In this document: positions 32,891-41,938 of the stretch, one piece after another
Layout of the letters: each line of letters opens with the position of its first letter
Position numbering within the stretch: the first letter of the stretch is position 1
From: Asterias amurensis
Lineage: Eukaryota; Echinodermata; Asteroidea; Forcipulatida; Asteriidae
NCBI RefSeq assembly: GCF_032118995.1
Contig: NC_092666.1
Location: 6,956,501 to 7,020,500 of the forward strand
DNA: 64,000 bases
Direction: 5' to 3'
Position numbers and translations under genes: made by a program
The notes under the pieces: generated by a model
Database searches by the model: none
What the model was told of the DNA's origin: nothing
What the model saw: only the letters and a program-made list of their open reading frames with translations

Positions 32891-33782
32891 TTTTTTTAAA
32901 GTGTAACATAATCCTGAGTGACCATTTGTAAAGTTTTTAGGCATTTTATTGGTGCAGGTTAGATAATACTGCAGAAGTACTGTATCTGGTAATATTGCAC
33001 ATGTCTTATGATGTACACATGTACTGTGTACTATGCATTGGTAAGTAATATACTTTACAAAGGAATATGCAAGTTAAAGTTGGGCAATTTCGAGTCAATA
33101 AAAGAAGTACTCTTGTTTGAACACTGATGACTGAAGTAAGGTACGCTACCAAAATAAATAATTTTGCTTTGGTTTTCCATAACATACCTTAATAGATCTT
33201 CCCTTGCCAGAATACTTATTGTAGGCCCTTACAATTATGAAAATACACACCGGCTGTGTGGTCCAGTTCACGGACCAGTTTCAGGATCTCCGCCGTTTCA
33301 GCAGCCGAGGAATACACCGCCAGTTGGTGGCGCTACAACATCAGGGTTCGAATTATCTGGGCGTTTTAGAAACGGCGAATGGATATAGCAGACTTTAAGT
33401 ACTTTTGGATCCTGACCTGTAAAAATACCTGCGTTTCAAAAAGACCCTGGTATTTTCGAAACGGCGGACTGGAAACAAAAGGTTTTCAGAGCACTACACT
33501 CACACTCACGCGATGCTGTTTGTTCAACTTACAAAATGGCCGCACAAACACACGCTGTGAGATAGCTGTGTTGTCAACTTAAAAAATGGCCGCCTGCTCG
33601 CATACCGGGGCGCGTATATAGGTCAGTGCGCGCTCTAGTTCTTATATATAACTCTATGGTTTGTGCTTGCTAAAAGTAGCTATATGAAATTGGGCACTGA
33701 TGTTAATGCTACTGTACAAGTACATTGCATGGTTTGTTAATACTATCACAGGCAGTACGCATCTTAATTTAAAAAAAAAAAA
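32891..33782. other. Unique stretch with a CpG-richer, promoter-like part
   Basis: Between 33,290 and 33,660 CpG frequency rises, and two AAAATGGCCGC motifs (33,533 and 33,593, ~59 bp apart in a small duplication of TCAACTTA(C/A)AAAATGGC) resemble YY1-type core promoter elements. TATATA follows at 33,615 and 33,645. No certain exon follows on either strand. Confidence 0.4.
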
Positions 33783-34126
33783 CAATAAGGACTGAACACG
33801 TTTGGTTTTTGTCAAAGACCAGTATTCTTACTCGGTGTATCCGAACATATATGCATAAAGAAACAAGAATGTGGAAATTTGGACTCAACTGTTCATTGAA
33901 GTTGCAAGAAACTGATGAAAGAAAAAATCACCCTTGTTGTATAAAATAGTGTGCTTCTGGCCAATTTTTATATATATTATTTTAGTGAGAAATTATCTCT
34001 TTATAGGAAGTCGTTTCTCACAATGTTTTATACTATCAACAGTCTTCCGTTGCTCGTTACCAAATAATGTTTTATGCTAATAAAGGCCTATTTTGAGTAA
34101 TTACCAAATGTGTACAGTGCCTTTAA
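33783..34126 (-). mobile_element. TTAA-target hairpin MITE, reverse, decayed left end
   Basis: Left end GGACTGAACACGTTTGG is eroded; right end ATGTGTACAGTGCCTTTAA is kept. Closer to the GTACACG variant found at 1,361. Confidence 0.82.
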
Positions 34127-34345
34127 AACAGTAAGTTAACTTTGTTCCTTGTTATAAGTTTTGCTTTTTATACAAACCCTACTATCCCATATAACATCAT
34201 ATAATTTTTTTAATTTGTTGTTGTATTCATGCCCTTATGGAAAGGGTTTGCTTTGTGTATGGCATCCTGTCACATAATTTGATAAAGGCATTAACAAGTC
34301 CACGGTGCTAATTCATTTAGGGGTTAGCACTGCATACCAGTTGAT

Positions 34346-34486
34346 TATGAGTAATGGGGAGAGGGTGATAGTATAAAACTTTGTGAGCTCAAATTTTCTC
34401 AGGTTTGTTATTTTGTGCATATGTTGAGATACACCAACTGTGAAGACTAGTGTTTGACAATTACCAATAGTGTCCAGTGTCTTAAA
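34346..34486 (+). mobile_element. Internally deleted TTAA-target MITE remnant (~140 bp)
   Basis: GAGTAATGGGGAGAGGGTGA joins, after TATAAAACTTTGTGAG, directly to CTCAAATTTTCTCAGGTTTG; the central palindrome is gone. It ends AGTGTCCAGTGTCTTAA. Confidence 0.75.
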
Positions 34487-34611
34487 AGCCAAGTTAAATA
34501 ATTATACATCTGAGGTGGTTTAATACATTTAAAAGCAACTGGTACAACTGTAGCGTCATTGTTGCAGTTAATATGTATAAAACTCAAGGATAACAAAACA
34601 ATAAAACCTGT

Positions 34612-34935
34612 TTAAAAAACTTCGGGATTGACGCCTTCTTCCGGTACTTTCTTATGGCTGATGCTTCTGGTGTGATGACCAGGAAACGCTGCAGAGAGCT
34701 CATCACCTTGGGATTTCTGTGGTGAACCCCAAGGTGATGGGATGACAGCATCTTTTCTTGGAGATTTCTCCGTTGATCGTGTTGGCGATGGAGGCTCTGA
34801 ACCGACTGACTTTGGTGAAGCATTACCAAATTCATCACTGTGACAAAAATGACGTCGTCTGAGCGACTGGACTTCAAAATGGTGGACCTCACCAGTCTTA
34901 TCTGACCTCTCCTTAGGATTTTGCTTGGTGACCAC
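34612..34935 (-). CDS. Candidate C-terminal coding exon, Ser/Pro-rich, unknown protein
   Basis: Minus strand: acceptor CTTGAGGTTCAG at 34,936, then 107 open codons to TAA at 34,612-34,614. The sequence is polar and Ser/Pro-rich with repeated S-P sites (NASPKSVGSEPPSPTRSTEK, then SPRKDAVIPSPWGSPQKSQG), like a disordered, kinase-regulated tail. The frame is also open 18 nt further upstream (TNGNLEVQ). Phase 0 at its start does not match the phase-2 end of the exon at 36,402, so if both belong to one gene an exon is missing between them. A LINE fragment lies just upstream. Not recognised. Confidence 0.45.
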   Translation of the reverse strand: MVTKQNPKERSDKTGEVHHFEVQSLRRRHFCHSDEFGNASPKSVGSEPPSPTRSTEKSPRKDAVIPSPWGSPQKSQGDELSAAFPGHHTRSISHKKVPEEGVNPEVF

Positions 34936-35064
34936 CTGAACCTCAAGATTCCCATTGGTGTTCTGGTCGGCAGACTATGGGGCTCTCTTGATGGGCTTGG
35001 GTACCATCACTATAGACTATGATTACAGGTGTTTTGGATGAGGCCTGATGAGCTGCTCGCAGTT

Positions 35065-35560
35065 TGAATCATACTCCCAATCAATCAAGTCAAGCGCCAT
35101 CTAGAGGCTCGAGCCTGCTCAGTGATTTTTCTCCAGATGTTCCGGTCCAGCATGAAGGAGCGTAGTTCTTCAGCGCTGGTCAAGCCGATGTCTCATTTCA
35201 GTGTGTCTAGGTAGGAGAGTCATCTTCTCCCACAAGAAGCCTTGCCTTGGGTGGGCTCTCAGAGGATGATTGGGCAAGGGGCAAGCTCTGAGTGGCGGAC
35301 ACAGTGCCGAGCAAGCTTGAGGCGGCGTTCACGGATCTTCTCTGTAGCCTTTGGCCAGCCAGCATACAGATTGGAGTTTCTCATGTGGTCTTGCCAGGGG
35401 ATGTTTAGGGTCATACGCTGCATCCTGGTGTAGCAACCATCCAGAGACTTCTCCATCCTGGTGGTTAGGGTCTAGGTCTCATCTCCGTATAGTAGCACTG
35501 ACTCCACTGTTGTGACAAAAGGTGATCTTTTCACTCCCACTCCAGCGCTGCTGCGTGCTG
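35065..35560 (-). mobile_element. LINE fragment, C-terminal part of reverse-transcriptase ORF
   Basis: Minus-strand translation gives VTTVESVLLYGDET, TTRMEKSLDGCYTRMQRMTL, NLYAGWPKATEKIRERRLKL and ARHCVRHSELAPCPIIL, then after stops SAEELRSFMLDRNIWRKITE. This is the typical tail of LINE ORF2 proteins in marine invertebrates. At least four in-frame stops (one TAG, three TGA), several at positions where relatives have Trp. Short, 5' truncated and dead. Confidence 0.85.
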
Positions 35561-35721
35561 CAGATGAAAATAAACATTACACAATAACTTTACATTTCTA
35601 ATACAAGCAATTTGGACAGTAACAACAAGAATTTTTACTACTGGCACTACAATTATTTATTGTTAATAGGGTTATGGGTCAGTCAGTTTTTTAAACCCAG
35701 GATTTGAGCTGCCTCTAGCCA

Positions 35722-35885
35722 TCGGGCTAGCTCGGTGGTCTAGTTGTAGGACATCTGCTTTAGCAATGCAAAGGTAGTGCGTTCAAATCCCACTCGAGTG
35801 ATTTGCATACTATATTTGTTTTCACAGGGTACAGTGGTTAAAACACATCAGTGTAAAGGTTAAAAACAAATTATAAACCCAGAAA
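35722..35885 (+). mobile_element. tRNA-derived SINE, second copy of the 19.2-kb family
   Basis: TAGCTCGGTGGTCTAGTTGT resembles a tRNA box A, and GCGTTCAAATCCCACTCGAG carries box B. The body has GGTTAAAACACATCAGTGTA as in the 19,249 copy. Confidence 0.6.
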
Positions 35886-36401
35886 TGGTTGAGTTAATAA
35901 ATGCATTCTCATTCAGGGACAATCGATAAAAGGAATGACGATCTCAAAAACAAGTACAAAGTTGTATCTTTAAAGGGTTTTGGTACCTTTTGTATAACAA
36001 TTTTGCCCATTACATAAATCCCTATGCACTGTGAATGATGTACATGTACTATACAATTTTAGCAACATTAGTTTTAAAGTTTTGCGAAGAAAACAAAAGG
36101 CAAAATCAAACAGCAAGGTTTTCAGGAGAGTAGCGTAAATACGTTTTACATGCTAAGATCACTTTTGTTTCATGAAACAAAAACTACTTTCATAATATTG
36201 TTTTACTCATGTCTCAAAACTTACAACCTCAGCAAGGCAAGTAATATTTTAGAAGCCTTCTACCACCATTATCTTCAAACCGGATAGTTTAATGTATATC
36301 TGTTGACATTGAGTTTTGTGTTGTACAAAAGGTATCCAAACCCTTAAGTACGGTGTTGCTGAGATGTAATCTTGAATAAGAAAAAAAACAGTGTCTCTTA
36401 C
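35886..36401. other. Presumed intron, nothing recognised
   Basis: AT-rich with no repeats recognised. It lies on the 3' side of the exon at 36,402-36,478 (minus strand). Confidence 0.4.
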
Positions 36402-36478
36402 AGAGTCTTCCTCCGCTTCCTGTTATCCTTCATTTGACTCTCCAGCTCAGCTCTTTTGCTCTCTTGGGTTTTGTGCAA
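36402..36478 (-). CDS. Coding exon C of an unidentified minus-strand gene (charged, coiled-coil-like)
   Basis: Minus strand: strong acceptor CTCATTTTCTCAG at 36,479, phase-0 start, 77 nt reading LHKTQESKRAELESQMKDNR then KRRKT, and a good donor (ACTCT then GTAAGAG) in phase 2. If the donor were skipped, the frame would stop at once (CTG TAA). Highly charged, heptad-like spacing. The entry phase fits the exit phase of the exon at 40,242-40,299. Confidence 0.6.
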
Positions 36479-36479
36479 C

Positions 36480-37353
36480 TGAGAAAATGAGAAAACATTC
36501 ATAATGTTATAATTTGTTTAGAGTGACCATTAGCATCGACGTCAATCTGTCTTGAAAGATGGGGGGAGGAACATCGTTAGTCATACCATCTACGGCGTGG
36601 GGTCCCGCCTCGCTTAAGGGCCCCAGGAAAATTTTAAGGCCATTTATGCTCTCTAGTGCAATCTTATGAGTCTGAGGGAAGATGTGCCCCATCTGAGATC
36701 TTGGAATTTAATGGCTATTTCGAGCTATGACAAATGATGCACCATTTAATTGCTATCCTGGTTATTAGCTAAAAACCAATTCAATTATAGCTGCGTATAC
36801 AAATTATTTCTACATATAATGCTCAGACGGCGGTTCATTCCTAGCATCGTCAAGGGTGGATTAAGACAGGAAATTCTATAAAGGGGGTGGGGGCTTGTTG
36901 GTAGGGCAAACCAATTAAAGATGGAGCATGCTATAAAGCGGAACGCAAAACCTTTTTCGGCCTGGGCAAAACTTTGCATTCTAGATTCTCTGGTGCAAAC
37001 TTAGGCCAATAGGCAAAACGAATGGAACAGAACATTTATAAAGCCTTTTAAATGTGAGCAGCAGTTGTATAACCTTTTTGGTTAACATCATCTTCATGTG
37101 CGGATCTATAAGCATGCTCGTGTGAAACCTTTACAGCGTGGGTCGGGCCCGTTTAAGGGCCTGGGAACAGTTCACATTCTAGATGCTCTGTGGTGCAATC
37201 TTAGGGCAACTGTCAACAAGAGGCAAAAAGAATGGAATAGAGCAAAGCCTTTAAAATGTGAGCAGCAGTAGAACCTTTTGAGTTAACAGCATCTTCAAGT
37301 ACGGATCTACATACATGACACAAGTTGTAGGGGGCAAATGAGTCCGGGCTCGC
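36480..37353. other. Non-coding stretch with a diverged local repeat
   Basis: The phrase CA(T/A)TCTAGAT(T/G)CTCTG(T)GGTGCAA recurs near 36,975, 37,172 and 38,258, and a weaker form near 36,645, each preceded by a GGGCCTGGG- or GGGCCCCAGG-type phrase. This suggests an old dispersed or tandem repeat of ~200 bp and more. No exon seen. Confidence 0.5.
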
Positions 37354-37734
37354 CTAAAGACTCTGGACACTATTGGTAATTTTCAAAGACCAGTCTTCTC
37401 ACTTGGTGTATCTCAAAATGCCTAAAATAACAAACCTGTGAAAATCTGAGCTCAATCGGTCGTTGCGAGATATTAATGCACAAAACAAAAAAACACCTGT
37501 CACACAGAGTAGTGTGCTTTCAGATGCTTGATTTCGAGACCTGGCATTCTAAATCTGAGATCTTGAAATGAATTTCATGAAAAATTACTTCTTTCTCGGG
37601 AACTACGACACTTCAGAGGGAGCCGTTTCTCACAATGTTTGATACTATCAACCTCTCCCCATTGCACGTTACCAAGTGAGGTTTTAGGCTGATAATTATT
37701 TTGAGTCACTACCAATAGTGTCCACTGCCTTTAA
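37354..37734 (-). mobile_element. TTAA-target hairpin MITE, reverse orientation
   Basis: CTAAAGACTCTGGACACTAT at the left, AGTGTCCACTGCCTTTAA at the right; centre GAGACCTGGCATTCTAAATC / GAGATCTTG. Confidence 0.88.
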
Positions 37735-37737
37735 CCA

Positions 37738-38026
37738 GGCCTGGATCCTAGATGCTGTTTGGCTTCTCACACTATTGCTCAAACGTTGACAAAATTGCAC
37801 CTCCCCCTTGAAACAGTGGAAGGGACTATCCCCCCTCCCCCCCCCCCATTTTTGAAGGGTGGAGGGCATAAACTCAAATGTTTGCCGTATCTAATGACTT
37901 GTCTTTATCTTGAAACTCAAGTATTGCACCGTATAAGACCAAACCCTGTGTCCCGTCAATGGCATCAATCATAATGTTTGAGCATTTGTGTGAGAAGCCA
38001 AACAGCATAGGGTCCAGGCCCGCTTA
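37738..38026. mobile_element. TIR element, GCTGTTTGGCTTCTCACAC arms
   Basis: AGATGCTGTTTGGCTTCTCA at 37,750 is mirrored by TGAGAAGCCAAACAGCAT at 37,990, and the arms extend over ~50 bp from GGCCTGGATCC to GCTCAAAC. The ~190-bp interior has a C-run (37,832-37,848) and no coding sequence. It abuts the MITE that ends at 37,734. Confidence 0.75.
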
Positions 38027-40241
38027 TAGACGATGTGACCATGTTTACATTCAAACCACCCTCTGTTGACAAAACACTCTATACGTCATGTTTCGCCGGG
38101 CACCTGAGTTGCGCAGTCACAGTAAGATTGCGTACATTTTCTAGCTGGCTGCCAAAACACAAAGGTTTTGCCTGGCAGTATGCGCGCGAATCATGTTATG
38201 GTTTTCGTGTGATGTCAGAGGTCACATCGTCTATAGGCACGGGAAAATTCTGCATTTTAGATGCTCTGTGGTGCAATCTTCGGTCAATTTTGAGAGGGGG
38301 ACGTTTGATATAGTGTCCCCCACCCTTCTAAAAAGTTGTGTCACATTTTTGTCGGACGGGCCACAGGATGGGAGTTCATATGGAACAAGGTTCCACACGA
38401 TGAAATGTGTATTCCCGTCCGATACACAGTACCCAAGGCACCCCACTGAGCGCTCTGCGGTTTCACTGGCTCATTAAACACTAACTAAACAAACCTGGGG
38501 TTTGCGGTTTGGGGCAAGTCTGGACTGACTGTTTGGAGGTCACTGTAGGAAAGATTATACTAGCATAGCTCATGTAAACCGTTAACAGTGTTTTATTCTC
38601 CATTCCTAAATTGTATAGGTTTATAAAAATTAAACCAATGAAAAATATAAAGCATCAAATGAAAACTTATTGCAATACTGGTGAAATTATCCACCATCTT
38701 GAAAAATAACCACATGGATGCTAATCATGGCCACCCGTTCATACACAGGAAATTCCCTTCAAAGATTTATACCCTTCAAAAATGGACCATAACACTTCAA
38801 ACTTGTTGGATTGTGGGGTGATGTTCCAAGGTTATTTATTGTCTAAATTACTTTCAGGATAATTTCTATTCAATCACGATGCATCAAAAGGGATACATCA
38901 TTGTAAAGGTGCTGTTTAATAACATGGATTTCTCAAATAATTAGATTTTAATCTAAAGATTTTAAAAGGGGTTGTCCCACTAGATTGAATGGCACCAACA
39001 CGCATAAACATAAAACTGACTGTTTATTGTGTTGATCCTAATTCATCATTTGACGTTTGTGACTTTTGTTTTAAGGAAATATATACCGTAAGAACCGTTT
39101 GCTTTTTAACATTTTATAATCACTGCGTACAATTTTGAAAATACCATTGTAAGATATCTATTTAAAATGCGTACATTTTAAGTGCATAAAACTTCTATCC
39201 TTTTGTTGATAATGAGTTAAATTAAGTATATATACTGTAATTAAAAACACCCCGACCGATTTAAACTTTGTAATGAACTGAGTTTTATGGGGGGTTGATG
39301 CAACACAATTACATTCGAGTGCCTTCAAGTTTAAGTTGACCATTAATAGTGAAAGATACGAGAATCGGATCCGTCTCATTGTTCCAAACTCTAATAAAAC
39401 AAGGTACCCCGTTTGTTCGAAAACTTTTCTTGTTGATATGTTGAAACTGATTCTCTAGGATCTCAAATAATTAAATAAGCTTTTATTGACGCAGAAGAAC
39501 AACATAGACAATAAAGACAATTGCAATTTTGTCCACAGACTGAAATAAAAACGTTGAAACCCATCCTGTTAAAAAGTTACAAATTGAAATGCACAGAGAG
39601 CTTAAGATATGACCAATTTGTCTGTAGTAAATACTCAAGGTCATTGAAGCCCAGTGTGAAACCCCAAACTGGCCCTCGGGAGACCCCCTGCTTGTTTTCC
39701 AGTAGATAGCAATCTAAACACTCTGCGGTTTGTAAACAAATGATCTCTGGTGAAGGCCAGTCACTGCGAGCTCGTCCTATAGCCCGTCCGATAAAGTAAT
39801 CACTACAAGGGAATTGAACATGGGACAGAAACCTGGTCCTGGACGGGCGCCCGTCCGTTGGCTGTCCAGGATGAGTTTTGACAAAGTCCCTTAGCCCCCA
39901 GGATTAATGCCCATGGCGAGACACAGGGTTGGTCTTACACAGTGCAACACTTTGGCTTCATGATCAAGGTGGTCAAAAAGATGGGGGGGGGGACATTTGA
40001 TATTGTGCCCCTCTCCCCTTGTCACACCCCACCCCCACCTATTTGATGCCCACCACCATTAGTAGAATTTGAAACTTTGTATGGTGGAATTATAACTATA
40101 AGAACATTTTGTGATAACACCGTGTGAGTCTCTTTTTGAATAGTGTTGGTTAGGAAAAGAACTATTGGTTAAAGACTCATGTTTCTATTAATATACGCTG
40201 ATCATCTACAGGAGAAAAATCATTAGAAAGACTGTACTTAC
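38027..40241. other. Presumed intron; low-level repeats only
   Basis: A GGGGGACGTTTGATATAGTG phrase near 38,297 is echoed at 39,987 (GGGGGACATTTGATATTGTG), both followed by CCCC-rich sequence. A short palindrome GACGGGCGCCCGTC is at 39,843. No exon supported on either strand. Confidence 0.45.
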
Positions 40242-40299
40242 CGTTTGTCTAGATGCTACTGCTCGCCGAATGTACTTCTGTAGGGCTTCTCTACGCAAC
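40242..40299 (-). CDS. Coding exon B of an unidentified minus-strand gene
   Basis: Minus strand: acceptor CTATTGTAG at 40,300; one base completes a codon, then 19 codons LRREALQKYIRRAVASRQT, ending in phase 0 at a near-consensus donor (ACG then GTAAGTAC). The entry phase fits the exon at 41,234 (AA + G = Lys) and the exit phase fits 36,478. Basic, helix-forming. The family is not recognised. Confidence 0.62.
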
Positions 40300-41233
40300 C
40301 TACAATAGACAACAAATATCGGACAAATTTACATCAGCTGCTGTTAAACGAAGAAATTCAGTCTGAATGATCTACATGTGTAGTTGCATGTTTTGTGTGC
40401 ATTTGATCACTAGCACTAGGCATAGTTAATTTTTTACAGTATTACATTTAACAATCACCAGTTTCTTAAAAGCTCAGAAATGCCTAGTTCATTTTGATGG
40501 GCCATAATAAATAATTTGCAGATATTAATTACTATACCTATTTGTCTTTTTAAAGACAAATTTGTCTTTTTAAAGACAAATAAAGCACTTGTGTTTTAAT
40601 CCAACGAAGTCTTTTGGGGAAAAAAGTACCTACATGTGAGGTGAAACTAAACATGGATTGGAAATCACTAACAAGGCAATACTTTTTTTAGAAACCTCTT
40701 TCATCAGTGAAAAGGGTACAAAAGAATTTAGGCTTTGCATGGTGAGGTATCAATTGTATTTGGTTTGCGGTAACAAACACCATATGTGTTTCTACTTGCC
40801 AGGTAGAGTTTGTTCTTTAGAGAACTGTCTTGCTTTATTTTACTACCGCAAAGAGTAGAATATCAGATTTTGGGGAAACTTGTTCTGAAAAGAACTGTCC
40901 TGCTTTGTAAATATACCCTGGCGCAGGTATAGAAAATTGGCTGGGACAACTACTTTAGCTTTATAGGATCATAATTAACTGCACTACCCCGGAGTCAGTC
41001 TCTTGACGATGGCTAGAGCAAGCTAGTCAAAATGTTGAGACCAATTCAAGAACTGAATAGTGATTTGGTTCCCTATTGGGCAATCCATATAGGCTTCTGC
41101 TTGCTTTTTGTTGATAGGTCTCTAATTATTTTACTAATAATGCAAAAGTTATACATTTCTACTTATTGTTGCTGTGTGTTTTGAAGTTTTTAAAGCCTGG
41201 GTGAATAAATAAATAAACAAATAAATAAACTAC
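40300..41233. other. Presumed intron with a small tandem palindrome
   Basis: Holds TTTGTCTTTTTAAAGACAAA twice in tandem (40,541-40,581) and an (AAAT)n run at 41,204-41,230 directly after the donor of the 41,234 exon. Nothing else recognised. Confidence 0.5.
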
Positions 41234-41284
41234 TTGTCCTCTGCATTGTTCTCACTAAGCCTCTTCCTTGATTCAACCTCTTCC
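41234..41284 (-). CDS. Coding exon A of an unidentified minus-strand gene
   Basis: Minus strand: acceptor GGCTGTTTGCAG at 41,285, one base then EEVESRKRLSENNAED plus two bases, donor CAA then GTAGTT. Without splicing the frame would stop right there (AAG TAG). Joined with exons B and C it gives about 60 residues of Glu/Arg/Lys-rich, coiled-coil-like sequence. The entry phase needs a further exon upstream that I could not locate. Confidence 0.55.
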
Positions 41285-41570
41285 CTGCAAACAGCCAATC
41301 AAAACAAACAAAGCTCGGTAAATAACACCAAACTCACAAATCTCAACTCATGTTAATCCGGCATGGTTAGGCCTGTCGTCTTCTTGATACTCCAAGGGTT
41401 TATGAAGATGCACCAAAAATTCAATCCATACTCAGTGATACTGCCTCTTGAAATACATAATTCTAAAAACACCCCCTTTCTGGAGCTCCAGCCCTGACCC
41501 CACGCGTCGACCTGGTATTCTTTTAAAACGTAAGAGCCCATAATTTAATAACAACAAGTATGCTAGTAGC
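41285..41570. other. Short unique stretch
   Basis: Between exon A and the C-rich satellite. A 62-codon minus-strand frame is present without support. Confidence 0.4.
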
Positions 41571-41938
41571 TGGGTTAAACAACAGAGGAACCGCAGTTGA
41601 AATGACCAGATAGAGAAAGGACCAATAACACTATAATTAATACCAGTATCAGCCACCAGACTTGAGATTTGCTGAATTGGGCCCGCCAGACACCCCCCCC
41701 CCCCCACCCTCTCCTGGGTTAAACATCTGAGGAACCACCTAAAACCAAGTTGAAATGACCAATGATGACACTATTCCCAATACCAGTATCAGCCACCAGA
41801 CAAAGGTTTTGCTGCATTAGGCCTGCCAGACCCCCCCACGTTAAATATCAGACCCCCTTGTAAACCAAGTTGAAATGACAAATGATGACACTATTCCCAA
41901 TACCAGTATCAGCCGCCCGACAAAACATTTGCTGCATT
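41571..41938 (+). repeat. C-rich satellite, second locus, left of the LINE
   Basis: Same unit as at 26.8-29.9 kb (GGAACCACCTAAAACCAAGT, CAGACAAAGGTTTTGCTGCA). Three units, then GCTGCATT where the LINE tail begins. Confidence 0.9.
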
